A stretch of DNA of 64,000 nucleotides, from the NCBI RefSeq assembly GCF_002891295.1, contig NZ_LGUI01000001.1:372001-436000 (forward strand). Direction: 5' to 3'. The position numbers were made by a program, and so were the translations under genes. This DNA is from Streptomyces eurocidicus. Its GTDB lineage: Bacteria > Actinomycetota > Actinomycetes > Streptomycetales > Streptomycetaceae. Position 1 is the first letter of the stretch; each line of letters starts with the position of its first letter. Under the pieces are notes generated by a model that saw only the letters and a program-made list of their open reading frames with translations, ran no database searches and had not been told where the DNA came from. Positions 50,921 to 59,359 of the stretch are shown piece by piece.

Positions 50921-50962
50921 GGGACCGGACGGGCTCCCCGCGAGGGGTGCCCGTCCGGTCCC
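50921..50962 (-). terminator. Attenuator-like hairpin between ramS and ramA
   Basis: GGGACCGGACGGGC and its exact complement enclose a second small stem (TCCCC-GCG-AGGGG), giving a roughly 20-bp almost perfect hairpin in the 88-base gap. There is no T-run. Partial termination here would leave more ramS message than transporter message, as is usual for lanthipeptide precursors. Confidence 0.75.
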
Positions 50963-50982
50963 TGGTGACTACCGGCGCCGGG

Positions 50983-51105
50983 TCAGAGGCAGAGCGCCAC
51001 GCTGGCCGTGCTCCAGCAGAGGAGGAGGCTCACGTTGCTGCCACCGCCGCCGTGACCGCCGCCGTACTCCTCGGTGTCCATGTTCTGCAGGTCGAGAAGA
51101 GCCAT
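50983..51105 (-). CDS. ramS: RamS/AmfS-like class III lanthipeptide precursor
   Basis: 40-residue precursor of a SapB-type morphogenetic surfactant peptide. The leader begins MALLDLQNMDTEE, with the conserved LLDLQ recognition helix of class III leaders, followed by a Gly/His-rich spacer. The core has two Ser-x-x-Ser-x-x-x-Cys motifs, SNVSLLLC and STASVALC, each able to form a labionin or lanthionine ring. The ribosome site AAAGGAA precedes the ATG at 51105. It lies between ramC and ramA. Too short for most automatic gene calls. Confidence 0.95.
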   Translation of the reverse strand: MALLDLQNMDTEEYGGGHGGGGSNVSLLLCWSTASVALCL

Positions 51106-51137
51106 GATCTTTCCTTTCGTGGGGACGGATGGTGGTG

Positions 51138-54100
51138 CTACGGCTCCATGCGGAGCCGGTCCTTGGGCGCCCCGAGGGGCGGGAGGAACGGGAGCCGGGG
51201 CGTCCGGCCGACGGGGGCGCCGAGTGCGGCGCCGAGGGCCAGCAGGACTCCCGCCGTTCCGGTGGCGAGGTCCATGGACAGCCGCATCATCTGGCTGCCG
51301 GGGAAGGCCAGTTCGCCTTCGTGGTCCATCGCGTACCAGGCGAGTCCGCGGATCTGGCCGGCCAGGTGCTCCGCGGTGGCGTCCGGCGCGGTCGTGCGGC
51401 TGAGGTGCAGGACCATGCCGGCGCGGCCCTGGAGGAGGCCGGGCTGGACGTAGAACCGCGACCGGGCGGCGCCGAGGATGCCCGTGCGGGCCTCGGTGAG
51501 CGCCGGGTCCACGGCCGTCCCGCACCGGGCGGCGTGGTCGAGGAGGTCGTCGAGGACCATGCCGACGCCGACACTGCCGTCGCCGAGATAGGGCATGGTG
51601 CGCCAGCCCTCGTCGACCTCCAGGGAGCCGCTCGGGGTGGTGACGCAGCGGGCGAGGTCGGCGCGCACCGCCTTCTCCGCGAGGGCGAGCAGGGCGGGGG
51701 CCCCGGTGGCCTCGTGGAGCCGGAGGAAGAGCAGGGCGGGACCGCTCGCGCCGTGCATCAGACCGGCCCGGCGGCGCGCGGCGGCGGGCGCCGCGAGATC
51801 GGCGGCCAGCCGGTCGGCGAGCAGCTGCGCGGCTTCCACGGCCTGGTCGTGCAGCTGCCGTTCGCCGGTGGTCCCGGCGAGGTGCAGCAGCGCCAGCCCG
51901 ACTCCGGCCAGGCCGCCGTGGAGGTCGGAGGTGAGCCGCTGCCACTTCTCGGCGAGGACGGTCGCGGCGAGGTCGAGGGCGCGCTGGGGGTGGCCGAGGC
52001 GGTCGAGGACGCAGGCGACCCCGGCGACGCCGTCGTAGAGCCCGAGCGGGGTGCCGGGCGGCAGCGGGTCGGTGTGGTCGAGGAGCCAGCGCTCGCCCCG
52101 CTCGTAGCGGTCCGCGCCGGTCTCGGCGAGGGCGTGCAGCACTCCGGCGGCGCCGTGCGCGAGGCCGAGTCCGCCGCCGTCGCCGAACTGCGCGATGTCG
52201 CCGGGGAAGAGCCTGTCGTCGCGGTCGGGGGTGGCGGAGGCGAGGATCGCCCGCACCATCGAGTCCCGGCTGCGCGGCCAGTCGCCGGGCACGGGACGCG
52301 CTCCCGCGCGGGGGCGACGGGCGGCCGGCGCCGACGGGCCCCGGCCCGCGCCGGGCACGGCGGCCGGGCCGCCGGCGGCGACGGGGCCCACTCCCCGGCG
52401 GCACCACGCCCCGCGCCGGAAAGCGCTCCCTTGCCCGCCCCCCGCCCGGCGGCCGCGCCCACGTCACCGACAGGGCCGCTTCCGGAACGCCCGGCAGCGC
52501 CACGGGCCGTACCCTCACCCGCCGCACCGCCCGCGCCGGAGACCGCTCCCTCCACCCCCCGCCCAGCGGCCGCGCCACCAGCAGGACCGCCCCCGGAACG
52601 CCCGGCAGCACCACGAGCCGCACCCTCACCCGCCACACCACCCGCATCGGAGACCGCTCCTCCCGTCCCCCGCCCGGCGGCCGTGGCCGCGTCGTCGTGG
52701 GCACCCCGGCCGGCCGGGCCCGGCACACTGCCCGGCGCGCCCTCGCGGACGATCTCCGCCACCGCCTCCGCCAGGAACTCCTCCGGGACCTCCGGGAATT
52801 CCTCGGCGATGACCTCGGCCAGGTGGGCCGCCTTGCCCCGGTCGATGGCGAGGAGCATGGTCACCGGCAGGAACAGCGCCAGCCGGAGGCAGGCCAGGGC
52901 GTAGCGGTCGACCTCGGTGCCGGTGCGGTCCGGCGGGGCGACGAAGCCGGGGTGGGCGACAATCTGGCGGCCGTGTTCGGCGGCTGGGGCGGCGGCCTCG
53001 AAGTCGATGAGGGTCACCGAACCCTCGTCGGGGGCGACCATGATGTTGAACATGTGCAGGTCGTTGAAGACCACTCCCCTGGAGTGCACCAGGGCCACGG
53101 CCTCCTCGACCGCCCGGTGGACGCGCAGCGCCCAGGCGGTGTAGTCGGCCACGGCGGTGGGGGCGGGGGTGGCGGCGATCAGCGGGTGGCGCTCGGAGAA
53201 GTAGGAGTTGAGGAGGCGTCCCTCGACGAAGTCCATGACGAGGAAGCTGTGCTCGCCGAGGGTGAACCAGTCACGGACCTCGGGTGCGACGCCGAGCCCC
53301 GAGAGCTTCTCCAGGGCGGCCCGCTCGCGCTCCAGCCGGGCGACGGCGTCCGCCCCGTCGGCGGCGAGCCCGGCGTGCGGGCGGGCCTCCTTGAGGACGA
53401 CCTTCCGGCCGTCGCGGGTGTCGGTGCCCGCGTAGACCCCGCCGCCGTTGGAGAAGTGCAGGGCCTTCTCGATGCGATAGGGCAGGTCTCCGACGGTGGT
53501 GGCGTTGCGGGCGGCGAGGTGGGGTGCCAGGAAGTCCGGCAGCGTCACCCAGTCCGGGACGTGGAAGGCGGGGTCCCGGCGGTCGGGCACCAGCCGCCCC
53601 TCGGCGTCCTCGATCGCGGGGACGAGGGTGCCGCGCGCGTCGACGCAGAACCGGCGGGCGAAGGCGCCGTAGCGGACGTAGAGCGGGCCGTCGTGCCAGC
53701 GGAGGTCGGTGAGGACGTACGGGCCGGGCAGGCCGCCGACGGCCTCGTGCAGCTCGGTCAGCGTGGTGCGGAGCTGCTCCTCGTCCTTCGGGTAGACCGT
53801 GACGAACTTCCCGCTGTGGTCGCGCCCGGCGTATTTGCTGTTGCGCAGGTGCAACAGGTGCGGGGCGGGCACGAACTTGAAGGGGATGCCCTTCGGGACG
53901 CAGTGGTCCCAGACGGCGGCGGCGGTCTTCTCCGCGCTCGCGGCCGTCGCGGACACATGGATCTTCCAGCCCTGGGGCGGCTGCCCGGAGCGCGGGGCAC
54001 CGTCCTCGTCCACGGGCGTGAGGTGGAGCCAGTCGCCGGTGCGGGAGGTGTGCCAGCCGGCGGGCACCGGGCGGCGGGCCGTCTCGAAGAGTCCCCCACC

Positions 54101-54199
54101 GGCCGCCTCCGGTGCGCCGCCGGCCGGGACGGACAAACGGTCAGGGGTCTCGTAGAAACGCCTGTCCGCCAGGCAGTAGACCTCGTACCGCTTGTCCAT
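51138..54199 (-). CDS. ramC: RamC-like class III lanthipeptide synthetase (LanKC), reading frame split in linker
   Basis: About 1,019 codons if joined. Residues 1-220 form the phospho-Ser/Thr lyase domain (RNSKYAGRDHSGKFVTVYP near 119). Residues 250-485 are the kinase (FNDLHMFNIM and TLIDFEAA), and a C-terminal LanC-like cyclase runs from about 52268 to the stop at 51138, without the zinc-binding Cys/His ligands, as in class III rather than class IV. It phosphorylates, eliminates and cyclises RamS. Frames differ: the first two domains use one frame (from ATG 54199), the cyclase another. The switch lies between 52400 and 52270. A repeat-rich linker (about 487-605) precedes it. Confidence 0.9.
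52391..52681. repeat. Three degenerate ~110-bp repeats encoding the ramC interdomain linker
   Basis: On the protein side the units read AAGRGTGGAVSDAGG...AARGAAGRSGGG, AAAGRGVEGAVSGAGG...TARGAAGRSGSG and a partial third copy AAAGRGAGKGALSGAG. Units are 36-39 codons. The third is truncated next to the place where the reading frame changes. Known RamC proteins have a short linker here. Confidence 0.85.
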
Positions 54200-54329
54200 C
54201 GGTTCCCCCCTCGGCCCTCGGCTGCGATGCGTCGAGATTTCCACGCCGTTGAGAAGCGAACCAGTCACACATGTCATGAACAGACAGTGCGGAACGCATG
54301 AGTAACCGGGCGGGGAAGGCTCCGCCACA

Positions 54330-54347
54330 GGTCACCGGGTGGTCACC
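54330..54347. promoter_or_regulatory. GGTCACC direct repeat upstream of ramC, candidate RamR site
   Basis: GGTCACC occurs at 54330 and again at 54341, an 11-base (one helical turn) period, 131-148 bases before the ramC start. Direct repeats at one-turn spacing suit dimers of NarL-type regulators. RamR control is inferred from the cluster. Confidence 0.4.
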
Positions 54348-54401
54348 CGCTGACGGACGGCTGAGCCGGTCTCGCACGGGTTGTCGCCGCGCGGGGCGTT
54401 G

Positions 54402-54582
54402 TCCCCTACCCGCCCCTTCCCGCAACCGGGGGCTGACGCCCCCGGGCCCCCTTTTCCGCGCTCCGCGCGGTGTCCTCAAACGCCGGACGGGCTGAAATCA
54501 GCCCGTCCGGGGGCACCTCCTGGGGGCACCCCCAGCGGTAGCTGGGGGAGCTTGAGGACATTCGGGAAGGGGCGGGACGGGG
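54402..54582. repeat. Large inverted interspersed repeat, copy C
   Basis: The outer arms TCCCCTACCCGCCCCTTCCCG and CGGGAAGGGGCGGGACGGGG match copy A, and inner arms use CGCCGGACGGGCTGAAATCAGCCCGTCC. An extra CCCCCAGCGGTAGCTGGGGG hairpin is inserted on the right. It separates the ramC promoter from the ferredoxin gene stop. Confidence 0.85.
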
Positions 54583-54615
54583 AGGAGCCCGCCACAGGCG
54601 CACCCGCACCCGCTC

Positions 54616-54849
54616 TCAGTCCCCCGGCGGGAACACCGCCTCCCCCGTGTCCGCGAGCACGATCGCGATCGCCTCGACCGGGCACATCTCCGCGGCCTCA
54701 CGCACTCGTTCGGACGCCTCCCTGGCGCCCGGCACCGCATGCGACCTGCGCGCCGGATCGAGCCGGAACGCCTCCGGGGCGAGGCCCGCGCACAGCCCCG
54801 AGCCGACGCACACGCGCCGGTCCACCGTGACGCGCCAGCGCTCGGTCAC
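54616..54849 (-). CDS. Small ferredoxin (3Fe-4S type)
   Basis: 77-residue electron carrier of the P450-partner type: CVGSGLC (Cys-x5-Cys) early and EMCPVEAI late, the pattern of one 3Fe-4S cluster. It begins with a GTG overlapping the aldehyde dehydrogenase stop (GTGA), so the two are coupled. No cytochrome P450 gene is in this window, so the partner may be elsewhere or the ferredoxin may serve the dehydrogenase-linked pathway. Confidence 0.9.
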   Translation of the reverse strand: MTERWRVTVDRRVCVGSGLCAGLAPEAFRLDPARRSHAVPGAREASERVREAAEMCPVEAIAIVLADTGEAVFPPGD

Positions 54850-56309
54850 CGCCCCTCCCCGTGCCCGGCCGGCAGGTGGATCATCTTGTGCTCCTGGTAC
54901 TCGGCGAAGCCCTCGGGGCCGAACTCCCGCCCCAGGCCGGAGTTCTTGTAACCGCCGAAAGGACCGAGCATGTCGAGGCTGAAGGTGTTCACGGAGTACG
55001 TGCCGGTGCGCACCCGGCGCGCGACGTCCAGGCCGTGCTCGACGTCGCCGGTCCAGACGCTGCCGGAGAGCCCGTAGTCGGAGTCGTCGGCTATCCGGAC
55101 GGCCTCCTCCTCGGTGTCGTAGGGCAGCAGGCAGATGACCGGCCCGAAGATCTCCTCACGGGCGATCCGCATGGAGTTGTCGACGTCGCCGAAGAGCGTC
55201 GGCTCGACGTACCAGCCGGTGTCGAGCCCGGCCGGGCGGCCGCCGCCCGCGAGCAGCCTGGCGCCCTCGCGCCGCCCGAGCGCGATGTAGTCCAGCGAGC
55301 GCCGCCGCTGCCGCTCCGCGACCAGCGGGCCGACCTGGGTGGCGGGGTCGAGGGGGTCGCCGACGACGAGGGCACCGGCCGCGGCCGCGAACCGCTCGGC
55401 GAGCTCGTCGTAGTGGACGCGCGGGGCGAGGATCCGGGTCTGCGCGACGCACGCCTGGCCGTTGTTCATCCAGGCGCTCGGCACGATGCCGGCGACGGCC
55501 GCCGTAAGGTCGGCGTCGGGCAGGATCACGGCCGCGGACTTGCCGCCCAGCTCCAGGGTGACCCGGGTGAGGTGGCGGGAGGCGACCTCCATGACGCGCT
55601 TGCCGGCCGCGACCGAGCCGGTGAAGGAGACCTTGTCGACGCCGGGGTGCCCCACCAGGTACTCACCCGTCTCCGGACCGGCGGGCAGGATCGACAGCAC
55701 GCCCTCCGGCAGCCCGGCCGCGGTGACGATCTCGGCGAGCAGGTACGCGTCCAGCGGCGTCTCCGGCGACGGCTTGAGGATCACCGAGCAGCCCGTCAGC
55801 AGGGCGGGCGCCAGCTTGGCCGCGGCGACGAACTGCGGCACGTTCCAGGGCACGACCGCCGCGACCACCCCGACCGGCTCGCGCCGCACCACCAGCGGCC
55901 CGAGGACGCCGCCGCGCCGCTCCTCGTAAGGGATGTCGCGCGCGACGCCGATGGCGGAGTCCCACACCATCATCGCGCCGAGGGCCTGGGCCAGGACGCT
56001 CCAGGAGTAGGGCGAGCCGTTCTCGGCGGAGATGGTCCGGGCGAGCTCCTCGTGGCGGGCGGCGATCCCGTCCTTGATCCGGGTGACGACCTCGATCCGC
56101 TCGGCGAGCGGGCGGCCGGCCCAGACGCCGGAGTCGAAGGACTCCCGGGCGGCGGCCACGGCCCGGTCGACGTCCTCGAAACCGGCGTGCGGTACGCATC
56201 CGATGACGCGCTCGGTGTGCGGCGAGACGACGTCGATGGTGTCCCGGCCGGCCGGGTCGGCCATGATGCCGCCGATGAACAGCTGCCCGTACTCGATGAG
56301 TTCGCCCAT
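54846..56309 (-). CDS. NAD(P)-dependent aldehyde dehydrogenase
   Basis: 487-residue enzyme oxidising aldehydes to acids. Key parts are VVPWNVPQFVAAAKLAPAL, KVSFTGSVAAGKRVM (cofactor), VTLELGGKSAAVI with the catalytic Glu and NNGQACVAQTRI with the catalytic Cys. Length and order are normal. It starts at ATG 56309 after GGGAGGCACC. Upstream lies a palindromic operator shared with the divergent metallo-beta-lactamase-fold gene. The ferredoxin gene follows with a 4-base overlap. Confidence 0.93.
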   Translation of the reverse strand: MGELIEYGQLFIGGIMADPAGRDTIDVVSPHTERVIGCVPHAGFEDVDRAVAAARESFDSGVWAGRPLAERIEVVTRIKDGIAARHEELARTISAENGSPYSWSVLAQALGAMMVWDSAIGVARDIPYEERRGGVLGPLVVRREPVGVVAAVVPWNVPQFVAAAKLAPALLTGCSVILKPSPETPLDAYLLAEIVTAAGLPEGVLSILPAGPETGEYLVGHPGVDKVSFTGSVAAGKRVMEVASRHLTRVTLELGGKSAAVILPDADLTAAVAGIVPSAWMNNGQACVAQTRILAPRVHYDELAERFAAAAGALVVGDPLDPATQVGPLVAERQRRRSLDYIALGRREGARLLAGGGRPAGLDTGWYVEPTLFGDVDNSMRIAREEIFGPVICLLPYDTEEEAVRIADDSDYGLSGSVWTGDVEHGLDVARRVRTGTYSVNTFSLDMLGPFGGYKNSGLGREFGPEGFAEYQEHKMIHLPAGHGEGR

Positions 56310-56400
56310 TGCCCGGTGCCTCCCACGGGCGGGCGGTGCGCCCGCCCCGTAGATCCGGCGCGGGTCCGGCGCCGGCCTGACGCCGATCTGACGCAGCATC

Positions 56401-56418
56401 AGAACTGATAGCAGTTCT
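56401..56418. promoter_or_regulatory. 18-bp palindromic operator between the aldehyde dehydrogenase and MBL-fold genes
   Basis: AGAACTG-ATAG-CAGTTCT is a perfect inverted repeat with a 4-base spacer, placed centrally in the 155-base divergent gap (92 bases from one start, 47 from the other). It resembles TetR-type operators of lipid and aldehyde metabolism. The regulator is not in this window as far as I can see. Confidence 0.7.
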
Positions 56419-56464
56419 CGTTATAGTGGGCAATGCCGCCGCGCGGCGGTGACGGGGAGGGCCC

Positions 56465-57745
56465 ATGGCGCACGTGCCGCACACGCCCGGGACGCCGCAC
56501 ACGCCCGGGACGCCGGAGGCGCCGGGAACACCGGACGTGCCGGGAACACCGGATACGCCGGGGATACCGGACGAGCCCGGCACACCCGAGCCGCCCCGCA
56601 CTCCCGACCCACTCGGCACACCCGAGCCGCCCCGCGCGCCCGACCCACCCAGCACACCCACCCCACCCCGCACCCCCGACCCATCCAGCCCCCCACCCCG
56701 CCCCACCCCCCACGTCACCGACCACGGCGGCGGCGTCTGGTCCGTGCCCGTGCCGATCCCCGGCAATCCCCTCGGCCACACCCTCGTCCATCTCCTGGAC
56801 ACCGGCCGCGGCCCGGTCCTCGTCGACACCGGCTGGGACGACCCCGCCTCCTGGGACGTCCTCCGCGCCGGGCTGGCCGCCTGCGGCACGTCCGTGGAGG
56901 CGCTGCACGGCGTCCTCGTCACCCACCACCACCCCGACCACCACGGCCTGTCCGGCCGGGTCCGCGAGGTCTCCGGCGCCTGGATCGCCATGCACCCCGC
57001 CGACACGCAGCTGGTCCGCCATCTGCGCGGGACCCCGCCCGGCCGCTGGATCGACCTGCTCGCCGAGAAGCTCGCGGCGGCCGGCGCGCCCGCCGGGCAC
57101 CTGGCGCGGCTGGAGGCGGCGCGGGGCCGCGCCCGGGAGCTGCCCGGGGCGCGGGCGGCGCTGCCGGACCGGGAGCTCGTCCACGGCGAGCTGCTCGACC
57201 TGCCGGGCCGCCGGCTGCGCGCCGTCTGGACGCCGGGTCACACGCCCGGCCACGTCTGTCTGCACCTGGAGGAGACCCACCCGCGCGGCGGCACCGGCCG
57301 GCTCTTCTCCGGCGACCACCTGCTGCCGGGGATCACCCCGCACGTGGGCCTCTACGAGGTGTACGAGCCCGGCCGCGCCCCCGGCGCGCGCCCCGCCGAC
57401 CCGCTCGGCGACTACCTCTCCTCCCTCGCCCGCGTCGCCGCCCTGCGCCCCGCCGAGGCGCTCCCCGCCCATCAGCACGCCTTCACCGACGTCCCCGGCC
57501 GGGTACGGGAGCTGCTCGCCCACCACCGCGCCCGGCTGGCCGCCCTCCGCGCGCTGCTGGTCACGCCCCGGACGCTGTGGCGGCTCACCGAGTCCATGGA
57601 GTGGAACCGGCCCTGGGAGCTGATCCCGTACGGCTCGCGGAACATCGCCGTCGCCGAGGCCGAGGCGCATCTGCGCCACCTCGTCGCGCGCGGGCTGGCC
57701 GAGGCCGTGCCGGGCACCCACCCGGTCGCTTACGTGGCGGTATGA
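56465..57745 (+). CDS. Metallo-beta-lactamase-fold hydrolase with a PGTP-repeat N-terminus
   Basis: 426-residue protein. Residues 5-80 are a repeat of PGTP/DP-type units (for example HTPGTPEAPGTPDVPGTP), then a standard MBL domain: HGVLVTHHHPDHHG is the HxHxDH metal motif, AVWTPGHTPGHVCLH the next His and FSGDHLLPGITPH the bridging Asp/His. The second half resembles the BLACT_WH winged-helix end of glyoxalase-II-like enzymes (LRALLVTPRTLWRLTESMEW...). Relatives start right before HGGGVWSVPVPIP, so the Pro/Thr head is an addition. It is divergent from the aldehyde dehydrogenase and may serve the same lipid or aldehyde pathway. Confidence 0.87.
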   Translation: MAHVPHTPGTPHTPGTPEAPGTPDVPGTPDTPGIPDEPGTPEPPRTPDPLGTPEPPRAPDPPSTPTPPRTPDPSSPPPRPTPHVTDHGGGVWSVPVPIPGNPLGHTLVHLLDTGRGPVLVDTGWDDPASWDVLRAGLAACGTSVEALHGVLVTHHHPDHHGLSGRVREVSGAWIAMHPADTQLVRHLRGTPPGRWIDLLAEKLAAAGAPAGHLARLEAARGRARELPGARAALPDRELVHGELLDLPGRRLRAVWTPGHTPGHVCLHLEETHPRGGTGRLFSGDHLLPGITPHVGLYEVYEPGRAPGARPADPLGDYLSSLARVAALRPAEALPAHQHAFTDVPGRVRELLAHHRARLAALRALLVTPRTLWRLTESMEWNRPWELIPYGSRNIAVAEAEAHLRHLVARGLAEAVPGTHPVAYVAV

Positions 57746-57769
57746 GCACCTCGTAAAGGGGCGGCTAAA

Positions 57770-57905
57770 GTGTCCGTGACAACTTCATCCCGCCTCGGAA
57801 CGGGGAAAGACCGGTGCGAATCCGGCGCTGACCCGCAACCGTGACCACGGCCCGCCCCCGCGGCCGGCCGTGCGAGCCGGACCACCCGGTCCCTGGCGGC
57901 AAGGC
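57770..57905 (+). promoter_or_regulatory. Cobalamin (B12) riboswitch
   Basis: The leader contains CGGAACGGGGAAAGACCGGTGCGAATCCGGCGCTGACCCGCAACCGTGA (57794-57843), the highly conserved B12-box and core, then a GC stem and GCGAGCCGGACCACC (57873-57887). All core helices of the actinobacterial class are recognisable. It precedes the operon starting at 58091, which it should switch off when B12 is plentiful. The leader up to the gene totals 345 bases, the remainder without other features. Confidence 0.95.
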
Positions 57906-58090
57906 TTCCGGAGCCGGTCGCGCCGCCCGTCGGCGCCGCCCGGCCCACCGGCACCGTCGAGGTATGCGGAGCCGAGCCCGGTGCCACCGCGCGGAGTTCG
58001 CGGCGGAGCTGCCGTGCGAGGCTGTGCGCCCCTTCCCTCGCGTTCCCCCGCAGGCCGACCACCGCAACACCCACCGAGAGGCACCGACCC

Positions 58091-59359
58091 ATGGCCCCCT
58101 CCTTCGCCGTCCCCGCGCGCCGTGGCGCCGCGGCCCTGGCCGCCGCCGTCGTGCTGAGCGCGGCCATGGCGCCCGCCGCCTTCGCCGACGCCTCCCCGTC
58201 GCCGGCGGGCGGGCTGTACGGCACGACCGACCCGAAGTTCGACGGTGTCTTCCGGCAGTCCCTGGCCTTCGTGGCGCAGGGCGCGGCGGGGGTCCGGCCG
58301 GCGAAGTCCGCGGTCGACTGGCTGGCCGGTCAGCAGTGCGCGGACGGTGGCTTCGCCGCCTACCGCGCCGACGTCTCGAAGGCGTGCGACCCGCAGAAGG
58401 ACGAGTTCACCGACGCGACGGCCGCCGCCGTGCAGGGTCTGGTGGCCGCCGGCGGGCAGGGCGACGCGGTGAAGAAGGGCCTCGACCGGCTCAAGGCCCA
58501 TCAGAACGCCGACGGCGGCTGGGGCTACCAGGCGGGCAGCCCCACGGACGCCAACTCCACGTCCATCGCGATCGGCGCGTTCGCCGCCGCCGGGCAGGAC
58601 CCGGCGAAGGACGCCGTCAAGGACGGCAAGAACCCGGTCGACGCCCTGCGCGCCTTCCAGCTCGGCTGCGACGCCAAGGAGGGGGAGCGCGGCGCCTTCT
58701 CGTACCTGAAGGACAAGGACGGGCTGCGCGCCGACAACCTCGCCAGCGCGGCCGCCGGGCTCGCCACCCGTGGCAAGGGCTTCCTGGTCGGCCCGGTGAA
58801 GAGGGACGCCGACGAGCCGGTGAAGCCGCTGTCCTGCGAGGACGGGGACGGCGCCCCGAAGGACGCCGCCGCGGCGGCGGAGGCCGTGGACGGCTATCTG
58901 GCCGCGGTGCTCGACAAGAACGGCGGCTACCTCCTGCCGTCCATGCCCGGCGCCCCGGCCAAGCCCGACCAGGGCAGCACCGCCGACGCCGTCCTCGCGC
59001 TGGCCGCGGGCGGCCACCGTACGGCCGCCGAGAAGCCGCTGAAGTGGCTCGCGTCCAAGGAGAGCGGCACGGCCGCCTGGGCCGACAAGAACCCGGGCAA
59101 GCTCGCCAAGCTGGTGCTCGCCGCCCATGCGGCCGGCGCCGACCCGCGCGCCTTCGGCGGCGCCGACCTGGTCGCGCAGCTGACCGCGACCGGCCCGAAG
59201 CCGGAGGCCGCGGACACCGCCGCGGACGAGAAGAAGGACGAGAAGAAGAAGGACGACGACAAGGGCTTCGGCACCTGGTGGGTCGTCGGCGTCTTCTTCG
59301 TCGCCAGCGTCGGCGCGGGCTTCCTGATCAGCGGTCGCAAGAAGAAGCAGCAGCTGTGA
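58091..59359 (+). CDS. Surface-anchored alpha-toroid protein of the B12-riboswitch operon (intrinsic-factor-like)
   Basis: 422 residues: a signal peptide (1-32, ending AFADA), a chain of helical repeats with QW-like turns (LAGQQCADGGFAAYRADV, LKAHQNADGGWGYQAGSP, VLDKNGGYLLPS), a Lys/Asp-rich linker and a C-terminal membrane helix (WWVVGVFFVASVGAGFLIS) with a basic tail. It therefore sits outside the cell, anchored in the membrane. The repeats resemble the alpha6/alpha6 barrel of squalene cyclases and also of eukaryotic intrinsic factor and transcobalamin. Control by B12 and the ECF genes downstream suggest it captures cobalamin or a precursor. Binding itself is inferred. Confidence 0.8.
   Translation: MAPSFAVPARRGAAALAAAVVLSAAMAPAAFADASPSPAGGLYGTTDPKFDGVFRQSLAFVAQGAAGVRPAKSAVDWLAGQQCADGGFAAYRADVSKACDPQKDEFTDATAAAVQGLVAAGGQGDAVKKGLDRLKAHQNADGGWGYQAGSPTDANSTSIAIGAFAAAGQDPAKDAVKDGKNPVDALRAFQLGCDAKEGERGAFSYLKDKDGLRADNLASAAAGLATRGKGFLVGPVKRDADEPVKPLSCEDGDGAPKDAAAAAEAVDGYLAAVLDKNGGYLLPSMPGAPAKPDQGSTADAVLALAAGGHRTAAEKPLKWLASKESGTAAWADKNPGKLAKLVLAAHAAGADPRAFGGADLVAQLTATGPKPEAADTAADEKKDEKKKDDDKGFGTWWVVGVFFVASVGAGFLISGRKKKQQL

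Noticed and set aside
51758..52268. Ser/Pro/Thr-rich C-terminus of the first ramC frame
   Set aside because: This is off-frame translation of the cyclase domain, which reads correctly in the neighbouring frame.
57841..59355. Arg-rich frame from 57841 into the SCO2322-like gene
   Set aside because: It starts inside the riboswitch and overlaps the alpha-toroid gene off-frame. The real start is GTG 59356.
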